Positions 1-10,178 of a stretch of DNA of 51,806 bases are shown here, piece after piece. How positions within the stretch are numbered: the first letter of the stretch is position 1; each line of letters starts with the position of its first letter. The position numbers and the translations under genes are program-made. The notes beneath the pieces were generated by a model. The model was not told where the DNA came from. It ran no database searches and was given only the letters and a program-made list of their open reading frames with translations. The DNA is from Selaginella moellendorffii (Eukaryota > Streptophyta > Lycopodiopsida > Selaginellales > Selaginellaceae), in contig NW_003314264.1 of assembly GCF_000143415.4 (NCBI RefSeq), forward strand, positions 3,467,629 to 3,519,434, read 5' to 3'.

Positions 1-32
1 AAGGAAAAACCTCGCATACTAGCCGGGACCCG

Positions 33-3008
33 TCACACATTTGATTTTCCCGGACGATGCTCAATAGTGAAACTCCCCAAACTCCATGAGTTTGACCATC
101 CAACGAGCTTGCCTAGTGTCAACTCCTTCTGTGTGAAAAGATACACAAGTGGTTTGTGATCTGTCAACACCACGAACACTGCACCATAAAGATAGTGCCG
201 CCATGTCCGCAAAGCATGAACAATAGAGAGTAACTCTTGCTCATATGTGGAATAGCGTTGCTCCGCGGAATTCAAAGTTCGACTCTCATATGCAATAGGC
301 TGTCCCTCTTGCATGAGAACTCCTCCCAGTGCATAACCACTCGCATCGCATGTCACCTCGTAAGGTTTCGATGGATCAGCAATGCGAAGCACTGGAGCCT
401 CGATCAACAATCGTTTCAGCGCCACAAAACTCTCCTCTTGTGGCGTCTTCCACTCGAATGGCACATTCTTGCGTAACAACCGCGTCAACGGAATAGCCAC
501 CTCTGCAAACTTATGCTGGAAACGTCGATAGTAACTAGCCATACCAAGAAAACTGCGCAACTCGGCCACTGTAGTCGGTGTAGGCCAGTTTTCCACCACA
601 GCCACCTTCCTTGGATCCGTCTTGACACCCTTAGATGTCACAATATGGCCTAGATATTCCACCTCCGACTTTGCAAATTCACATTTGCTCTTCTTCGCAT
701 AAAGTTTGCTGTCTCGAAGTAACAAAAGAACCTTGCGCAAATGCACCCTATGCTCCTCCATATTCTTGCTAAAAACAAGAATATCATCCAAGAAAATCTC
801 CACAAACTCATGAAGATAACGCCCAAATACCTCCGTCATCAACCGAGTAAATGTGGCCGGTGCATTCGTCAAACCAAACGGCATAACGGTAAACTCAAAA
901 TGTCCGAAGCTTGTGTTGAATGCCGTCTTGGAGATAGATGCATCATCCATTGCAATCTGATGATATCCACTCCTCAGATCAATCTTGGTAAACACTCGTG
1001 TTTCACCAAGCTTGTCTAGGATATCATCCACACGTGGCATTGGCATCTTGTCCTTCACTGTCTTCTTGTTTAAAGCACGGTAGTCAATACACATCCGCAT
1101 TGAACCGTCCTTCTTCTTCACAAGCAAGACCGGAGCACCAAATGGAGACTTACTTGGCTGAATAAATCCAAACTCAAGTAACTCCTTGACTTGTCGCTGA
1201 ACTTCTTGCTCCTCCGCATAACTTAACCGAAATGGACGCCGGTAAATTGGCCGCGTCCCCGGCTCCAATGTAATCCCATGCTCCACACCTCGTAATGGAG
1301 GCAATCCATGAGGAAGTTCAGATGGAAAAACATCAGAAAACTCATCAAGTACATCCCGTACTGCTGCTTCTCCCCCACACGTGCCTTGGTCCCCCAAGTC
1401 ACGAACAAACAGCAAGTAACTTGAAAGTGCTTTTCCATTACGACAAGCCCGCTTCAAAGATGTAGCAGAGAGCATAACAACTGGTGGTTGAACGCCCTCG
1501 CCAAACCACACATCTTTAACGCCACCATACTCCAGCGAGATACGCTTAATGCTCCACTTTATCTCTGGATCCACCTTCACCAACCATGGTATCCCAAGAA
1601 TGAGATCCACACGATGGATATCCGCGAGATAAAAAGTCTCCACAAGTGTGGTTTTGCCAACCAACACTTCCAGCCCCTCGACACAAGCATCGAAATGCTG
1701 AGCAGAGGTAGCTGCACCTTCCACTGTGTATGGAACAACTCCACGTGTGTTCAGGCGATGCTCCGCAACAAACTTTGCCGAAACAAAGTTGTCATCGCTC
1801 CCACTATCCAGTAAAATCCGCACTGGATCGCCACGGAACACGCCCTCCAGCATTAAAGCTGATTCACGCGTATCCTCAAGCTCCATCTTGTTCCACACAC
1901 AGTTGAGTTGACGAGCAACGATCGAAAGTCTCTTCCTCCGACCGGAATGGTCGTTCTCGTCATCCTCACGCTGTAAAGCTTGCAACTTTTTAGTATCGGA
2001 CTTACCGTGAGAAGAAGATTGGCCATTCTTCTTGTCCTGCTGCTTGTTCTTCAACTGCGGACAATCAGCCTTGTAGTGTCCAAGTTCGCCGCAATGATGA
2101 CAACCCTGTCTATAATTCTTCACAAAGAACTTCTGCTTCTTGGACCCCTTTGCATCCGAGGTAGTCACCACCGACTTCAACTTGTGATGCTTGTTCCCAT
2201 CCTTGTGTCCACGGCGATCATCACGACGATTCTCGACAGAAGGACTCTGCGAACGCTTGCGAGACTTGTGCTTGTCATTATCAAGTCGACGAGCCGCATC
2301 AAAGAGCTCCTCCAAACTCTTTGTAGGCTGAGAATGACGCAAGTGTTGCCGCATGCTCTCACTATGTAGGCCATCAATGAAGTAGGATTTGTTCTGATCT
2401 GGATCCTTCGTTGGAACACGACTAATCAAGCGAGTAAGCTTCTCAATATAATCCCCAAGCGTCATTTTCCCTTGCTGGAAATGGCGAAGTTCTGTACGAG
2501 CATTCTCCACGTCGTAATGAGGGGCAAAACGTAAACGGAAAGCAGCTTCAAACTCATCCATGGTAGATACTGGTGATTTCTTATCCGCAACACGGGACTC
2601 CTCAAGCCAATTCCACCATCGAAGACCCGCATCACGCAAAACCATCGGAATAGCCACTAAAGCCTCTGCATCTGGAGTTCCTCTAGCAGCCAAAAACTTC
2701 TTCACATTGGCTAGCCAAGCAAGACACTCGTCCACACCACCATCACCGGAAAAGGTTGGAATCTTGAGTCGATCTACCAAAGAAGGCTTACTTGGAGCGC
2801 TACCCCGTCCAGCCTCGAGTGCCTCAACACGCCCACGCATGGTATCCATCATGCCATGCATCTCGTCTTGCATCTCTTGCTGATTTTTATTAAGGGCTCG
2901 CAGCTCATGAACCACATCTTGAATGGTCCAAATCTCTGCAGCTTCGTCGGCACCATCGTCGGCACCACCATCGATGATAGGATTCCAGCGTTCAGCTTGG
3001 TCGGCCAT
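33..3008 (-). CDS. Gag-Pol polyprotein (Gag, protease, RT, RNase H) of a Ty3/gypsy element, truncated
   Basis: The frame starts at ATG 3008, right after the primer-binding site, and runs about 991 codons. In order: a retrotransposon Gag domain (about residues 60-260), a CCHC zinc knuckle CHHCGELGHYKADC (near 303), an aspartic protease with LLDSGSDDNF (near 399), a reverse transcriptase with the catalytic FLDD box (near 739), and an RNase H with its DAS and TDHK aspartates (near 886 and 948). It should make the virus-like particle and copy element RNA to DNA in the cytoplasm. The frame ends at HRPGKSNV, where families of this type go on to ADALSR and integrase. All visible catalytic residues are present, unlike in elements A and C further right. 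Confidence 0.92.
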   Translation of the reverse strand: MADQAERWNPIIDGGADDGADEAAEIWTIQDVVHELRALNKNQQEMQDEMHGMMDTMRGRVEALEAGRGSAPSKPSLVDRLKIPTFSGDGGVDECLAWLANVKKFLAARGTPDAEALVAIPMVLRDAGLRWWNWLEESRVADKKSPVSTMDEFEAAFRLRFAPHYDVENARTELRHFQQGKMTLGDYIEKLTRLISRVPTKDPDQNKSYFIDGLHSESMRQHLRHSQPTKSLEELFDAARRLDNDKHKSRKRSQSPSVENRRDDRRGHKDGNKHHKLKSVVTTSDAKGSKKQKFFVKNYRQGCHHCGELGHYKADCPQLKNKQQDKKNGQSSSHGKSDTKKLQALQREDDENDHSGRRKRLSIVARQLNCVWNKMELEDTRESALMLEGVFRGDPVRILLDSGSDDNFVSAKFVAEHRLNTRGVVPYTVEGAATSAQHFDACVEGLEVLVGKTTLVETFYLADIHRVDLILGIPWLVKVDPEIKWSIKRISLEYGGVKDVWFGEGVQPPVVMLSATSLKRACRNGKALSSYLLFVRDLGDQGTCGGEAAVRDVLDEFSDVFPSELPHGLPPLRGVEHGITLEPGTRPIYRRPFRLSYAEEQEVQRQVKELLEFGFIQPSKSPFGAPVLLVKKKDGSMRMCIDYRALNKKTVKDKMPMPRVDDILDKLGETRVFTKIDLRSGYHQIAMDDASISKTAFNTSFGHFEFTVMPFGLTNAPATFTRLMTEVFGRYLHEFVEIFLDDILVFSKNMEEHRVHLRKVLLLLRDSKLYAKKSKCEFAKSEVEYLGHIVTSKGVKTDPRKVAVVENWPTPTTVAELRSFLGMASYYRRFQHKFAEVAIPLTRLLRKNVPFEWKTPQEESFVALKRLLIEAPVLRIADPSKPYEVTCDASGYALGGVLMQEGQPIAYESRTLNSAEQRYSTYEQELLSIVHALRTWRHYLYGAVFVVLTDHKPLVYLFTQKELTLGKLVGWSNSWSLGSFTIEHRPGKSNV

Positions 3009-3018
3009 CGCAACCAAT

Positions 3019-3030
3019 CCTCTGATACCA
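3019..3030 (-). promoter_or_regulatory. Primer-binding site (initiator tRNA-Met type)
   Basis: The minus strand reads TGGTATCAGAGG between the putative LTR end and the gag ATG. Plant retrotransposons primed by initiator tRNA-Met normally carry TGGTATCAGAGC, so 11 of 12 bases fit. It marks where minus-strand DNA synthesis starts. Confidence 0.8.
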
Positions 3031-3031
3031 A

Positions 3032-3264
3032 TGTTATGATCCGGCGCAAAAAGACAAAGATTTCGTTGCCCTAGACTATGCTACGCCACCTCTTGAGGTT
3101 CCTCACCACCCAACCACCCCCGAGCTACCTCAAAAGCTCCACTGCGCCGCCGCTCCACTGTGAGCCCTAGGGTAGGTTAAGTCCCTTACCCTAACATGCC
3201 TTAATCTACCCTTGAGCCTCCCTTTGACCCACGTTGACCACGTAGTCAAAGCTGGCGCCTAACA
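3032..3264 (-). repeat. Putative 5' LTR of gypsy element 1 (233 bp)
   Basis: On the minus strand this interval begins TGTTAG and ends TAACA, giving 5-bp inverted ends TGTTA/TAACA. It sits one base upstream of the primer-binding site, where the LTR must end. The inner (PBS-side) edge is well supported; the outer edge is inferred only from the TGTTA motif, because the second LTR is not in the window. Another TAACA-type edge near 3190-3196 (a shorter LTR) cannot be excluded. Confidence 0.55.
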
Positions 3265-3599
3265 CAGGTGCACTACACTAGAACACTCTAAGATGGCACA
3301 GTACGTCAGGTGTAAGTTCAAAGCCTAGGTGTTTTGTGGTGATCACATGATGAAGGGAATCTTGGGAAATGCTATCAAGTGTTTATCTTGTTAATAGAAT
3401 TCCCATTGCTTAAATTATATTAATTATTATTGATTAACAGCAGAAAATCTCAACCGTTAGATCAAGGAATATCTTAGGATATACCTAGTTGAAAATCTGG
3501 TTTGCATTAACAATTTGATAATTTTTGTATCCGCGAATTTTTATTTGTTGTTTCGAAAGCAAAAAAGTTAAATACTGATTGATGAGTAGCTATATAATT
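3265..3599. other. Intergenic stretch, no feature seen
   Basis: Moderately AT-rich DNA between gypsy element 1 and the stop codon of the LRR receptor kinase. It should contain the kinase gene's 3' untranslated region. I see no coding region or repeat. Confidence 0.6.
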
Positions 3600-6500
3600 C
3601 TATAGGGTGGTGGTGGTGTCCATAACGATCATCTCGCTCTCCAATCCACTCATATTGAAGTTGTGAGTCGACGAAGACAGAAGCCGCTCGTGATTGCTTG
3701 CCGACGTCTTGAGCAAAAGCTTCTCGTTGATCTGCCTGTTCTTCCTCCTCCCGCTGTTACAGCTCGACTCCTGGCCCATGTGGTCCTCCGACGACGACGA
3801 GCTCTTGCTGTTCTTGTGCGCAACCTCCTCGGGGACGTGCTTGATCTGCTCCAGCACCGCCACCACGTCCTTCATGCTCGGCCTTTCCACGGGCGACTCC
3901 TTCACGCACATTAGCGCGATCCCCAGGCACTGGAGCATCTCGTGGATGAAAGGATCGGGCATTCCTCGCAACCGTGAGTCGAGCGCCTCCACCCGGAGCT
4001 GGTGCTGCTGTTGCTGCTCCTCCTGCTGCCGCACCATCAGTCCGTGGACCCAATCGACGACGTTCTTGTCTTGCTCCAGTGCTCGGCGCCCGGTTAACAT
4101 CTCGAGGAGGACAACGCCGTAGCTGTAGACGTCGCTCTTGGTCGTGATGTTTACCCGGCAGCTATACTCTGCAAGAAGCTTCTATTTAGAGCACGCCATT
4201 CACTGCAATAGGATGCAAAAAAGAAGCTCTAGACACTCTACACTCAAAAGCCGGCTAAAGGAAAGACTAGAGGTGTCCCACTGTCCACCACCAACAGTGA
4301 CAAAAGCTCACTCGTGAGAAAGAGAAGAGACATGTCCGTGGCAAGCAGAGAGTTCTTCCTCTCCACGCTCATCTCCTCATCAAATCATCACCAACATCGG
4401 CCCGAGACGAATAAGATCACACTTTTCTTCCCTGGCAGCAGGCACCACCAAGCTACGAAGCCATGATGGCAAACTCCGAACAATCTCACGCTCGCACTCA
4501 AATGCCCACCTCATTTTAAATCACAAATGAAATCCCCGGTTGGGGCATCTATCCGCACGGCAGCTCTAACAACAAACACAAACAAGAAAAAGGTGGCGGA
4601 CATGAATTGGATCGCAAGCCAATGAAACCAAAATCACCACTCGCAACTCCACGACAAACAGCGCAAGGAAGCACACTCTCATGGAAAAGCCACAAGCAAG
4701 CAAACCGGTATGTCCAAGCCGGGCATATGAAGCAAGAGAGAAAGATCGATGAACTTACCAGGAGCAATGTAGCCAGTGGTGCCCGGGATCTTCCCCGGGT
4801 ACACGAAATCCTCCTCGGCGAGCACCTTGGCCAGCCCAAAATCCGCAATGTAAGGCTCCAGCGAGTCGCCCAGCAGGATATTGTTGGCCTTGATGTCCCT
4901 GTGCAAGATTGGCGGGTTGCAATCGTGGTGGAGGTACGCGATCCCCTGCGCCGCGCCCAGCGCGATCTTGTACCGCAGCTCCCAGTCGAGGGAGCGCTTC
5001 TTGTCCGCGTCGTGGAGCAGCTCCTCGAGGTTGCCATTGCTCTTGAAATCGTAGAGCAGCAGCGCCGTCTTGGTGTTCGTGCAGTAGCCAATGAGCCGGA
5101 CGATGTTCTTGTGCCGGACCTTGGATCCCAGCGTGTGGACCTCCGAGTTGAAGCTCGCGCGGTTGGCGCTGGCTCTCCTGCTGCTGCTGAAATCGATCTC
5201 CTTGATCGCGATCTCGTTCCCATCCGGCAGCTTCGCTTTAAACACCGATCCGGAGCTCCCTCTGCCGATTGGCACCGCATTGCCGAAGCTTTCCACCACG
5301 TCCGAGGCGGAGATGCTCGGGTTCCACTTCTGGTATGGCGTCATCTGCCACAGCCACGGGCTACCGCGGGCGGCACTGTCCGAGAAGCCGCGGCACCGGC
5401 GGTACAGAAGGACCGAGCCCAGCAGCACGACCAGCGCGGTACCGCCGAAGAGCAGCGCCACCACCACGGGGGGCCGCATGGACCGCCGTACGGGCGACCC
5501 GGGGCCGTCCGTACCGCACTGTGGGCCGTCGAGCGTGCCGCGCGACACGCCCGACATGGCGCATAGCTGGCGGTTGCCCGCGAAAGAGACGGCCATGTTG
5601 CGGAAGGCATCGGTGGATGGGATGATGCCCGTGAAGGAGTTGTAGGAGACGTTGAGGAAGTTGAGGTTGGCGAGCTTGTCAAGGAGCTGGACGCCGCCAA
5701 AGAGATTGTTGTGCGCGAGATCGAGGCGGACGAGGTGCGTGAGATCGGCGAATCGCTCCGGGATGGATCCCGTGAGGGAATTGGAGTGGAGGTCGAGCGC
5801 GATGGAGAGGCTGACCAGCCCACCCAGCGTCGCCGGGATCTCCCCGGACAGCCTGTTGTTGGCGAGCTCCAGCGAGAGGAGCTGCTTGCACAGGCCGAGA
5901 TCGTCCGGGATCTTCCCCGTCAATCGATTGTTCGAGAGCTTGAGGTACTCGAGCGCTTGCATGTCGCCGATCTGCGGCGGGATCTTTCCCTCGAGCTGGT
6001 TGGAGGAGGCGTCGAGCAGCTGGAGCGCCCGCAGCCGGCCCAGCGACGCGGGCACCGGGCCCGTGAGCTCGTTCTTCACCAGGATCAAGCTCTGCAGCGA
6101 CATGAGGCTGCCAATCTCCTCGGGGATCTCCCCACTCAGCCCGTTCCCCTCGAGGTCGAGGAATGTGAGATTCCGGAGGCTCCCCAGGCTCCTGGGGATG
6201 CCGCCCACGAGGAGATTCTCCTTGACGCGCAGCCGGACGAGCACGGAGTCGGTGACGCCCACCTCGGGCAGCACCCCGGACAGCCGGTTGTGGATGAGCA
6301 GCAGCCGCTCCAGCGATGGCAGCGAGAAGATCTTGGGCGGGATGGGCCCCGAGAGGCGATTGTAGGAGAGATCGAGCGTCTTGAGCTGGGAGCAATTGAC
6401 GATGCTGTCCGGGATCGGGCCCTCGAGCTGGTTCTCCCAGCAAAAGAGGAGCTGGAGATTGGCGAGGCGGCCGATGGAGTCGGGCAGGGGGCCGGAGAGC

Positions 6501-7588
6501 CGGTTGGTGTCGAGCTCCAGCACCACGAGCTCCGTGCAGTCGCCAAACTCGGGCGGTATGCTGCCCGTGAGGTTGTTGATACTCACCAGGAAGCTCTGGA
6601 GCGAGGAAAGCTGGCCGACCTCGGGCGGTATACCGCCCGACAGCGAGTTCGTGGAGAGGTCAATCTCGGTCAACATTTTGCAGCCGCCGATGGAGGGCGG
6701 TATGCCGCCGGTCAGCTCGTTCTGCCACAGGAGCAGCCGCCGGAGCTGCGTGAGTTGACCAAGGTTGACCGGGATGGTGCCCGTGAGCTTGTTCTGGAAG
6801 AGGTGGAGGTTTTGGAGCGCCGTGCATTCGCATAGCTCGTCGGGTATGGAGCCCGTGAGCGCCGCGCCGTAGAGGAGGAGCGACTCGAGGCTCTTGAGCC
6901 TGCCGAAAGTGGGAGGGATCGGGCCCGAGATGTTGGTCACGGCGAATCCAAACATGGTGAGGCTGGAGCAGTTCCCAATCTCGTGCGGGATCGGACCCGA
7001 AATCCCGGCATTGCCGCCGCCCCGGATGATCCTCAGCTTCTGAAGGTGGCCGATCTCAGGCGGGATGGTCCCGTTGAGGCGGTTGTCGAAGAGCTGGAGC
7101 GTGTCGAGGCTGGAGCAGCCTTTGATCGAAGGTGGGATCCGGCCGACGAGCTGGTTGGCCTGGAGGTTGAGGATCTGGAGGCGGGGGAGGTTGCCAATGG
7201 TGTCTGGGATCGCGCCACTGACTTCGTTGTTGGAGAGGTCGAGGAACTCGAGCTTGGAGCAGCGGCCGATCTCTGGCGGTATCCTGCCAGTGAGATTGGT
7301 GGAGGAGAGATTGAGGGACTGGAGCTCGGTGAGGAGACCGAGCTCTCGCGGGAGCTGGCCGTGGAGGTAGTGCCCCGCAAGCGAGAGAGAGGTGACGCGG
7401 CCCGTGGTTGGCGAGCACGAGACACCGAGCCAGCTACACGGGCCCGAGGAAGAGTTCCAGCCCAGGGTGTTGTTGAATGTGTGGGCGAATGCGAGCAGGG
7501 CTTGGGCATCTTGAGACTCATCTTGCAGCTGCGCCACTGCTTGAAGAACGATCAAGGTGGCGAGGAGCAACACATGCCTCCTGGCCAT
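3600..7588 (-). CDS. LRR receptor-like Ser/Thr kinase, subfamily XI (RGI/RCH1-like)
   Basis: Two exons, 7588-4759 and 4168-3600, encode about 1132 residues. The start is ATG 7588, because the open frame upstream of it has no ATG. It has a signal peptide (MARRHVLLLATLIVLQ), an LRR N-cap with CSWLGVSC, roughly two dozen 24-residue LRRs (GxIPxxIG pattern), one membrane helix near residues 706-727, and a kinase with GRGSSGSV, the AIKEI lysine, HRDIKANN and DFG. It should therefore be an active RD kinase at the plasma membrane sensing an apoplastic peptide. The LRR wording (GGNAGISGPIPHEIGNC, LLLWQNELTGGIP) resembles RGF-peptide receptors, but the ligand is an inference. The 590-bp intron splits the Glu of the APE motif (G|AG) and is ten times longer than other introns here. 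The C-terminal tail is rich in Ser and Asn. Confidence 0.93.
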
Positions 7589-7660
7589 GCTGCCCGAACT
7601 GATCAAATTTTGCTCCCTCACATTGTAGATGGCTCCGTAATCGCTGGAGCAAATTCACAC

Positions 7661-7673
7661 CCTCCTCCTCCTC

Positions 7674-7708
<35 letters not shown>
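7661..7708. repeat. Compound trinucleotide repeat (CCT)6(GCT)10 upstream of the receptor kinase
   Basis: Six CCT units run directly into ten GCT units, about 75 bp upstream of the receptor-kinase ATG, so probably in its 5' untranslated region. In the mRNA it reads (AGC)10(AGG)6. A frame through it would encode poly-Gln/Glu but has no ATG. Confidence 0.9.
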
Positions 7709-7709
<1 letters not shown>

Positions 7710-9968
7710 GCTGCTACTCCCAAGCCATAAAACCAAAAGAACGAGCTAACAACTCTTCGCTCTTGCTCTCCAAAGATGATGCTCAACCAAGTGGGACAAG
7801 GGACATAGAGAGCATAGAGGAGGAGGTGGAGCTGGGAAAGTATGACCTACAGCTTTGGTTGCTTGTGTGCTTCTTCTACCTGGGATTTAAAAAACAAAAG
7901 CCCTTTCTCATGTACTTTGCAGTGAGGATTGGATTGCTCCTGGCAGCTGCAGCTGCTGCTGCTACTCCTGCTACTCAATTGTCTCTCACTCACTCAACTC
8001 CTGCTCAGCCCCAGTTGTTTTTCTCTTCTTTTTCTGTGTTAATAGTGTTTCTCTCCCTCCTTTTCCTGTTTAACCTTTCTTTTTTGTATGCAATAAGTTG
8101 TGGCCATGCTTTTTTGAATCAGAATCAAGGGCAGTACAAGCCCCACTAGGTACCACCATCAACTCACAAAACCCCACCATCCACCAATGTTCCCCTCACA
8201 ACAATATTAGCACTGCCCCTCTCAAATCCCTGAGATTTCTGCAGAGAGAAACGGTGGTGAAAGGTGAATGGGATACAGCCATTTCAAGAAGGCAGAAAAA
8301 CATCAGTTTCAGTTTTGTACTGCCAACCCACGTGATTGATTCAAATCCGCCGAATACACAAGCAATCACCATAGAGTTTCTCCCAGAAGGAAATAACGAT
8401 ACAACTCTCAGCAAAATCATCGTATTTTCCCTCTTGATAGATATGGGTTGACAACCTTTTCTCCCACTCCCAAATTCTTTACAGATCACCCATATCATTC
8501 ATATTCCAAATGCCTTTGCCTATTATCATCCGTTCATTCCAGTTTTAAAGCGAAAATGGGGGGGCGGCCCCGAGCTATCTTTATCTGGAGATCGTGGAAT
8601 AAGCACAGTTTTCCAGCCCCACACTACACACTGCAATCACTTCGTAAACAGCAGCAATGCAATCCCCGGCAGGATCACACACATCAATATCTTTTGAGGA
8701 AAAAGGAAAGAGGAAAACTTGAGTTTGATTGATTGATCCACTGAATTGAGATTGGGCTTGTTTTGGATCGACATAGGCTAGCTAGCCAGGAATCCATTCT
8801 CCTGGTCGGTAAAGAGACAAACTTCGTCTCCGGCCAGCAAACAAACCTAAGAAGCTCTCCTCCCTGTGTAAGTTCCGTTAGGAGGGTCAACGAGTATTTT
8901 AAGGATTTTTAAAGAGACTCGGTCGCATCAAGCACGAGCCTGGAGAAGAGAGCGATGAGATCAACTACGGCCACTTCCAACACCGGAATGAGGGTGACAG
9001 TTTTTGGGGGCATTTTCATTGCCTGCCACCTTTTCGAGTTTTGTATTGGCTTTGTTGGTTAAATGATGCATTTGCTCCCTTGATTAGCAATTTGCGTGAT
9101 GTTGCGCGCTGGGATCTAAATCATGGGTTGGTATACTATACACATGTATGTATTAGCTTCACTTGGCCAATGCGGTGACCTTTGCAGGTATAATATATAT
9201 AGTTTGTCTTGCTGTTTTGGTGATCAATCATGCTCAATCACAAAAGGACAGCCTCGTATGATGATGGAAGTATACAATCTATATTCCCACTAGCATTAGG
9301 CTTCTAGTGCATTGGATTTGCTTGAGCACCAGAGAACACAAACAAGGACAGGGGATGGAAATCTAGTGCGTAATGCGTGATGTCATGCTTAATTCGAGTT
9401 TTCATCTATCTATCTATACGATGTTTTGATATTCTCTCAATGGCCAACTTGAAGCATGAGACTGGATGTAAAATGCAAGGGTTTGTGTCATCTGTGACAT
9501 GAGCATCTCGCACCAAGACGACATTTTTTTTAGTTTTTCGAGATAAAAGTTTAGTTTTTTGGCTGCCCACACCTGAGCATAACGCATGCTCTACGCACCA
9601 GAAGTCAAGCACTGGAAATCGGGCAAATTGGAAGCACGCAAGCAACGCAAACCAGTGCTGGAAAACCATATGCACTGTCATAGCTCCAAAAAATTGCCCA
9701 CTTTTCTTTGTGTGTAGTGCTTGTGTTGTGCCCAAAGAAAGAGGTATCCGGATAGATGATTGAAGTGGCGGCCTGACATCCCAATCATAGCTCTCTCTCC
9801 CTCTTTTTTCCTTTTGGGTGTTCTTCCTTTCTCGTGGGGTTTGTTCTCGGCCAAGTGCCACAATGGGGCATCTCACATTTGCCCATCTCTCTTTAATCTG
9901 CCAAGGCAAAAGTACACCATGTGAAGTTGGCAGAGATAAGAAGGTTCTAGCATCCAAAAAAAGAAAAG
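7709..9968. other. Intergenic region, probably the receptor-kinase promoter
   Basis: About 2.3 kb without a convincing coding region. It holds pyrimidine-rich CT tracts near 7960-8080, a short TCTA run near 9407-9416 and the 3' flank of the tRNA-Ala gene. Open frames here are short and match nothing I know. The part next to 7709 should contain the receptor-kinase promoter and 5' untranslated region. Confidence 0.6.
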
Positions 9969-9974
9969 AAAAAA
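9969..9974 (-). terminator. RNA polymerase III terminator (T6) of tRNA-Ala
   Basis: Six consecutive T on the minus strand, 18 bases past the tRNA 3' end, with further T runs beyond. A run of four or more T is the usual Pol III stop signal. Confidence 0.75.
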
Positions 9975-9992
9975 GAGCAAGGGCGAAGAATT

Positions 9993-10065
9993 TGGAGATG
10001 CCGGGTATCGATCCCGGTGCCTCTTGCATGCTAAGCGAGCGCTCTACCATCTGAGCTACATCCCC
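9993..10065 (-). tRNA. tRNA-Ala, anticodon AGC
   Basis: The 73-nt minus-strand sequence folds as a cloverleaf. The acceptor stem is GGGGATG with CATCTCC (one G-T pair) and discriminator A, the D-arm contains the A box TAGCTCAGATGG, the anticodon loop is TTAGCAT (AGC, Ala), and the T-arm is CCGGG-ATCGATA-CCCGG with the B box. There is no intron and CCA is not encoded, as normal for plants. One anticodon-stem pair is a mismatch (CTCGC against GCAAG, a C-A). The gene is divergent from PRORP, whose start codon is 114 bp away on the other strand. Confidence 0.93.
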
Positions 10066-10178
10066 GTGATCTCGTTCTCGAATTCTTTGCGCGGGGAAAG
10101 AAGAAACCCGAAATCCTGGAGCCCTAATGCTGGCGCCCTCCATCGGTGGCGCCTTGGCGATTCGCGGCGGCCGGGGAG

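Larger units (their letters stand above)
33..3264 (-). mobile_element. Ty3/gypsy LTR retrotransposon 1, 5' part only
   Basis: Reading on the minus strand the order is a putative 5' LTR (3264-3032), one spacer base, a primer-binding site (3030-3019), then an uninterrupted gag-protease-RT-RNase H frame ending near the window edge. Integrase and the 3' LTR would lie left of base 1. The frame stops just after the RNase H region, where related elements continue into integrase, so either a frameshift or a rearrangement occurs at about base 30. The long open frame suggests a fairly recent insertion. The right-hand target duplication cannot be tested because the other end is outside the window. Confidence 0.9.

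Noticed and set aside
7518-7736. Poly-Gln/Glu upstream reading frame overlapping the receptor-kinase start
   Set aside because: The frame has no ATG; the only nearby ATG (7728) is in another frame and stops after four codons.
5711-8149. Long plus-strand open frames (about 374 and 388 codons) across the receptor-kinase gene
   Set aside because: They are antisense to the LRR coding region and low in complexity; the GC-rich LRR codon pattern leaves the opposite strand open. No domain is recognisable.
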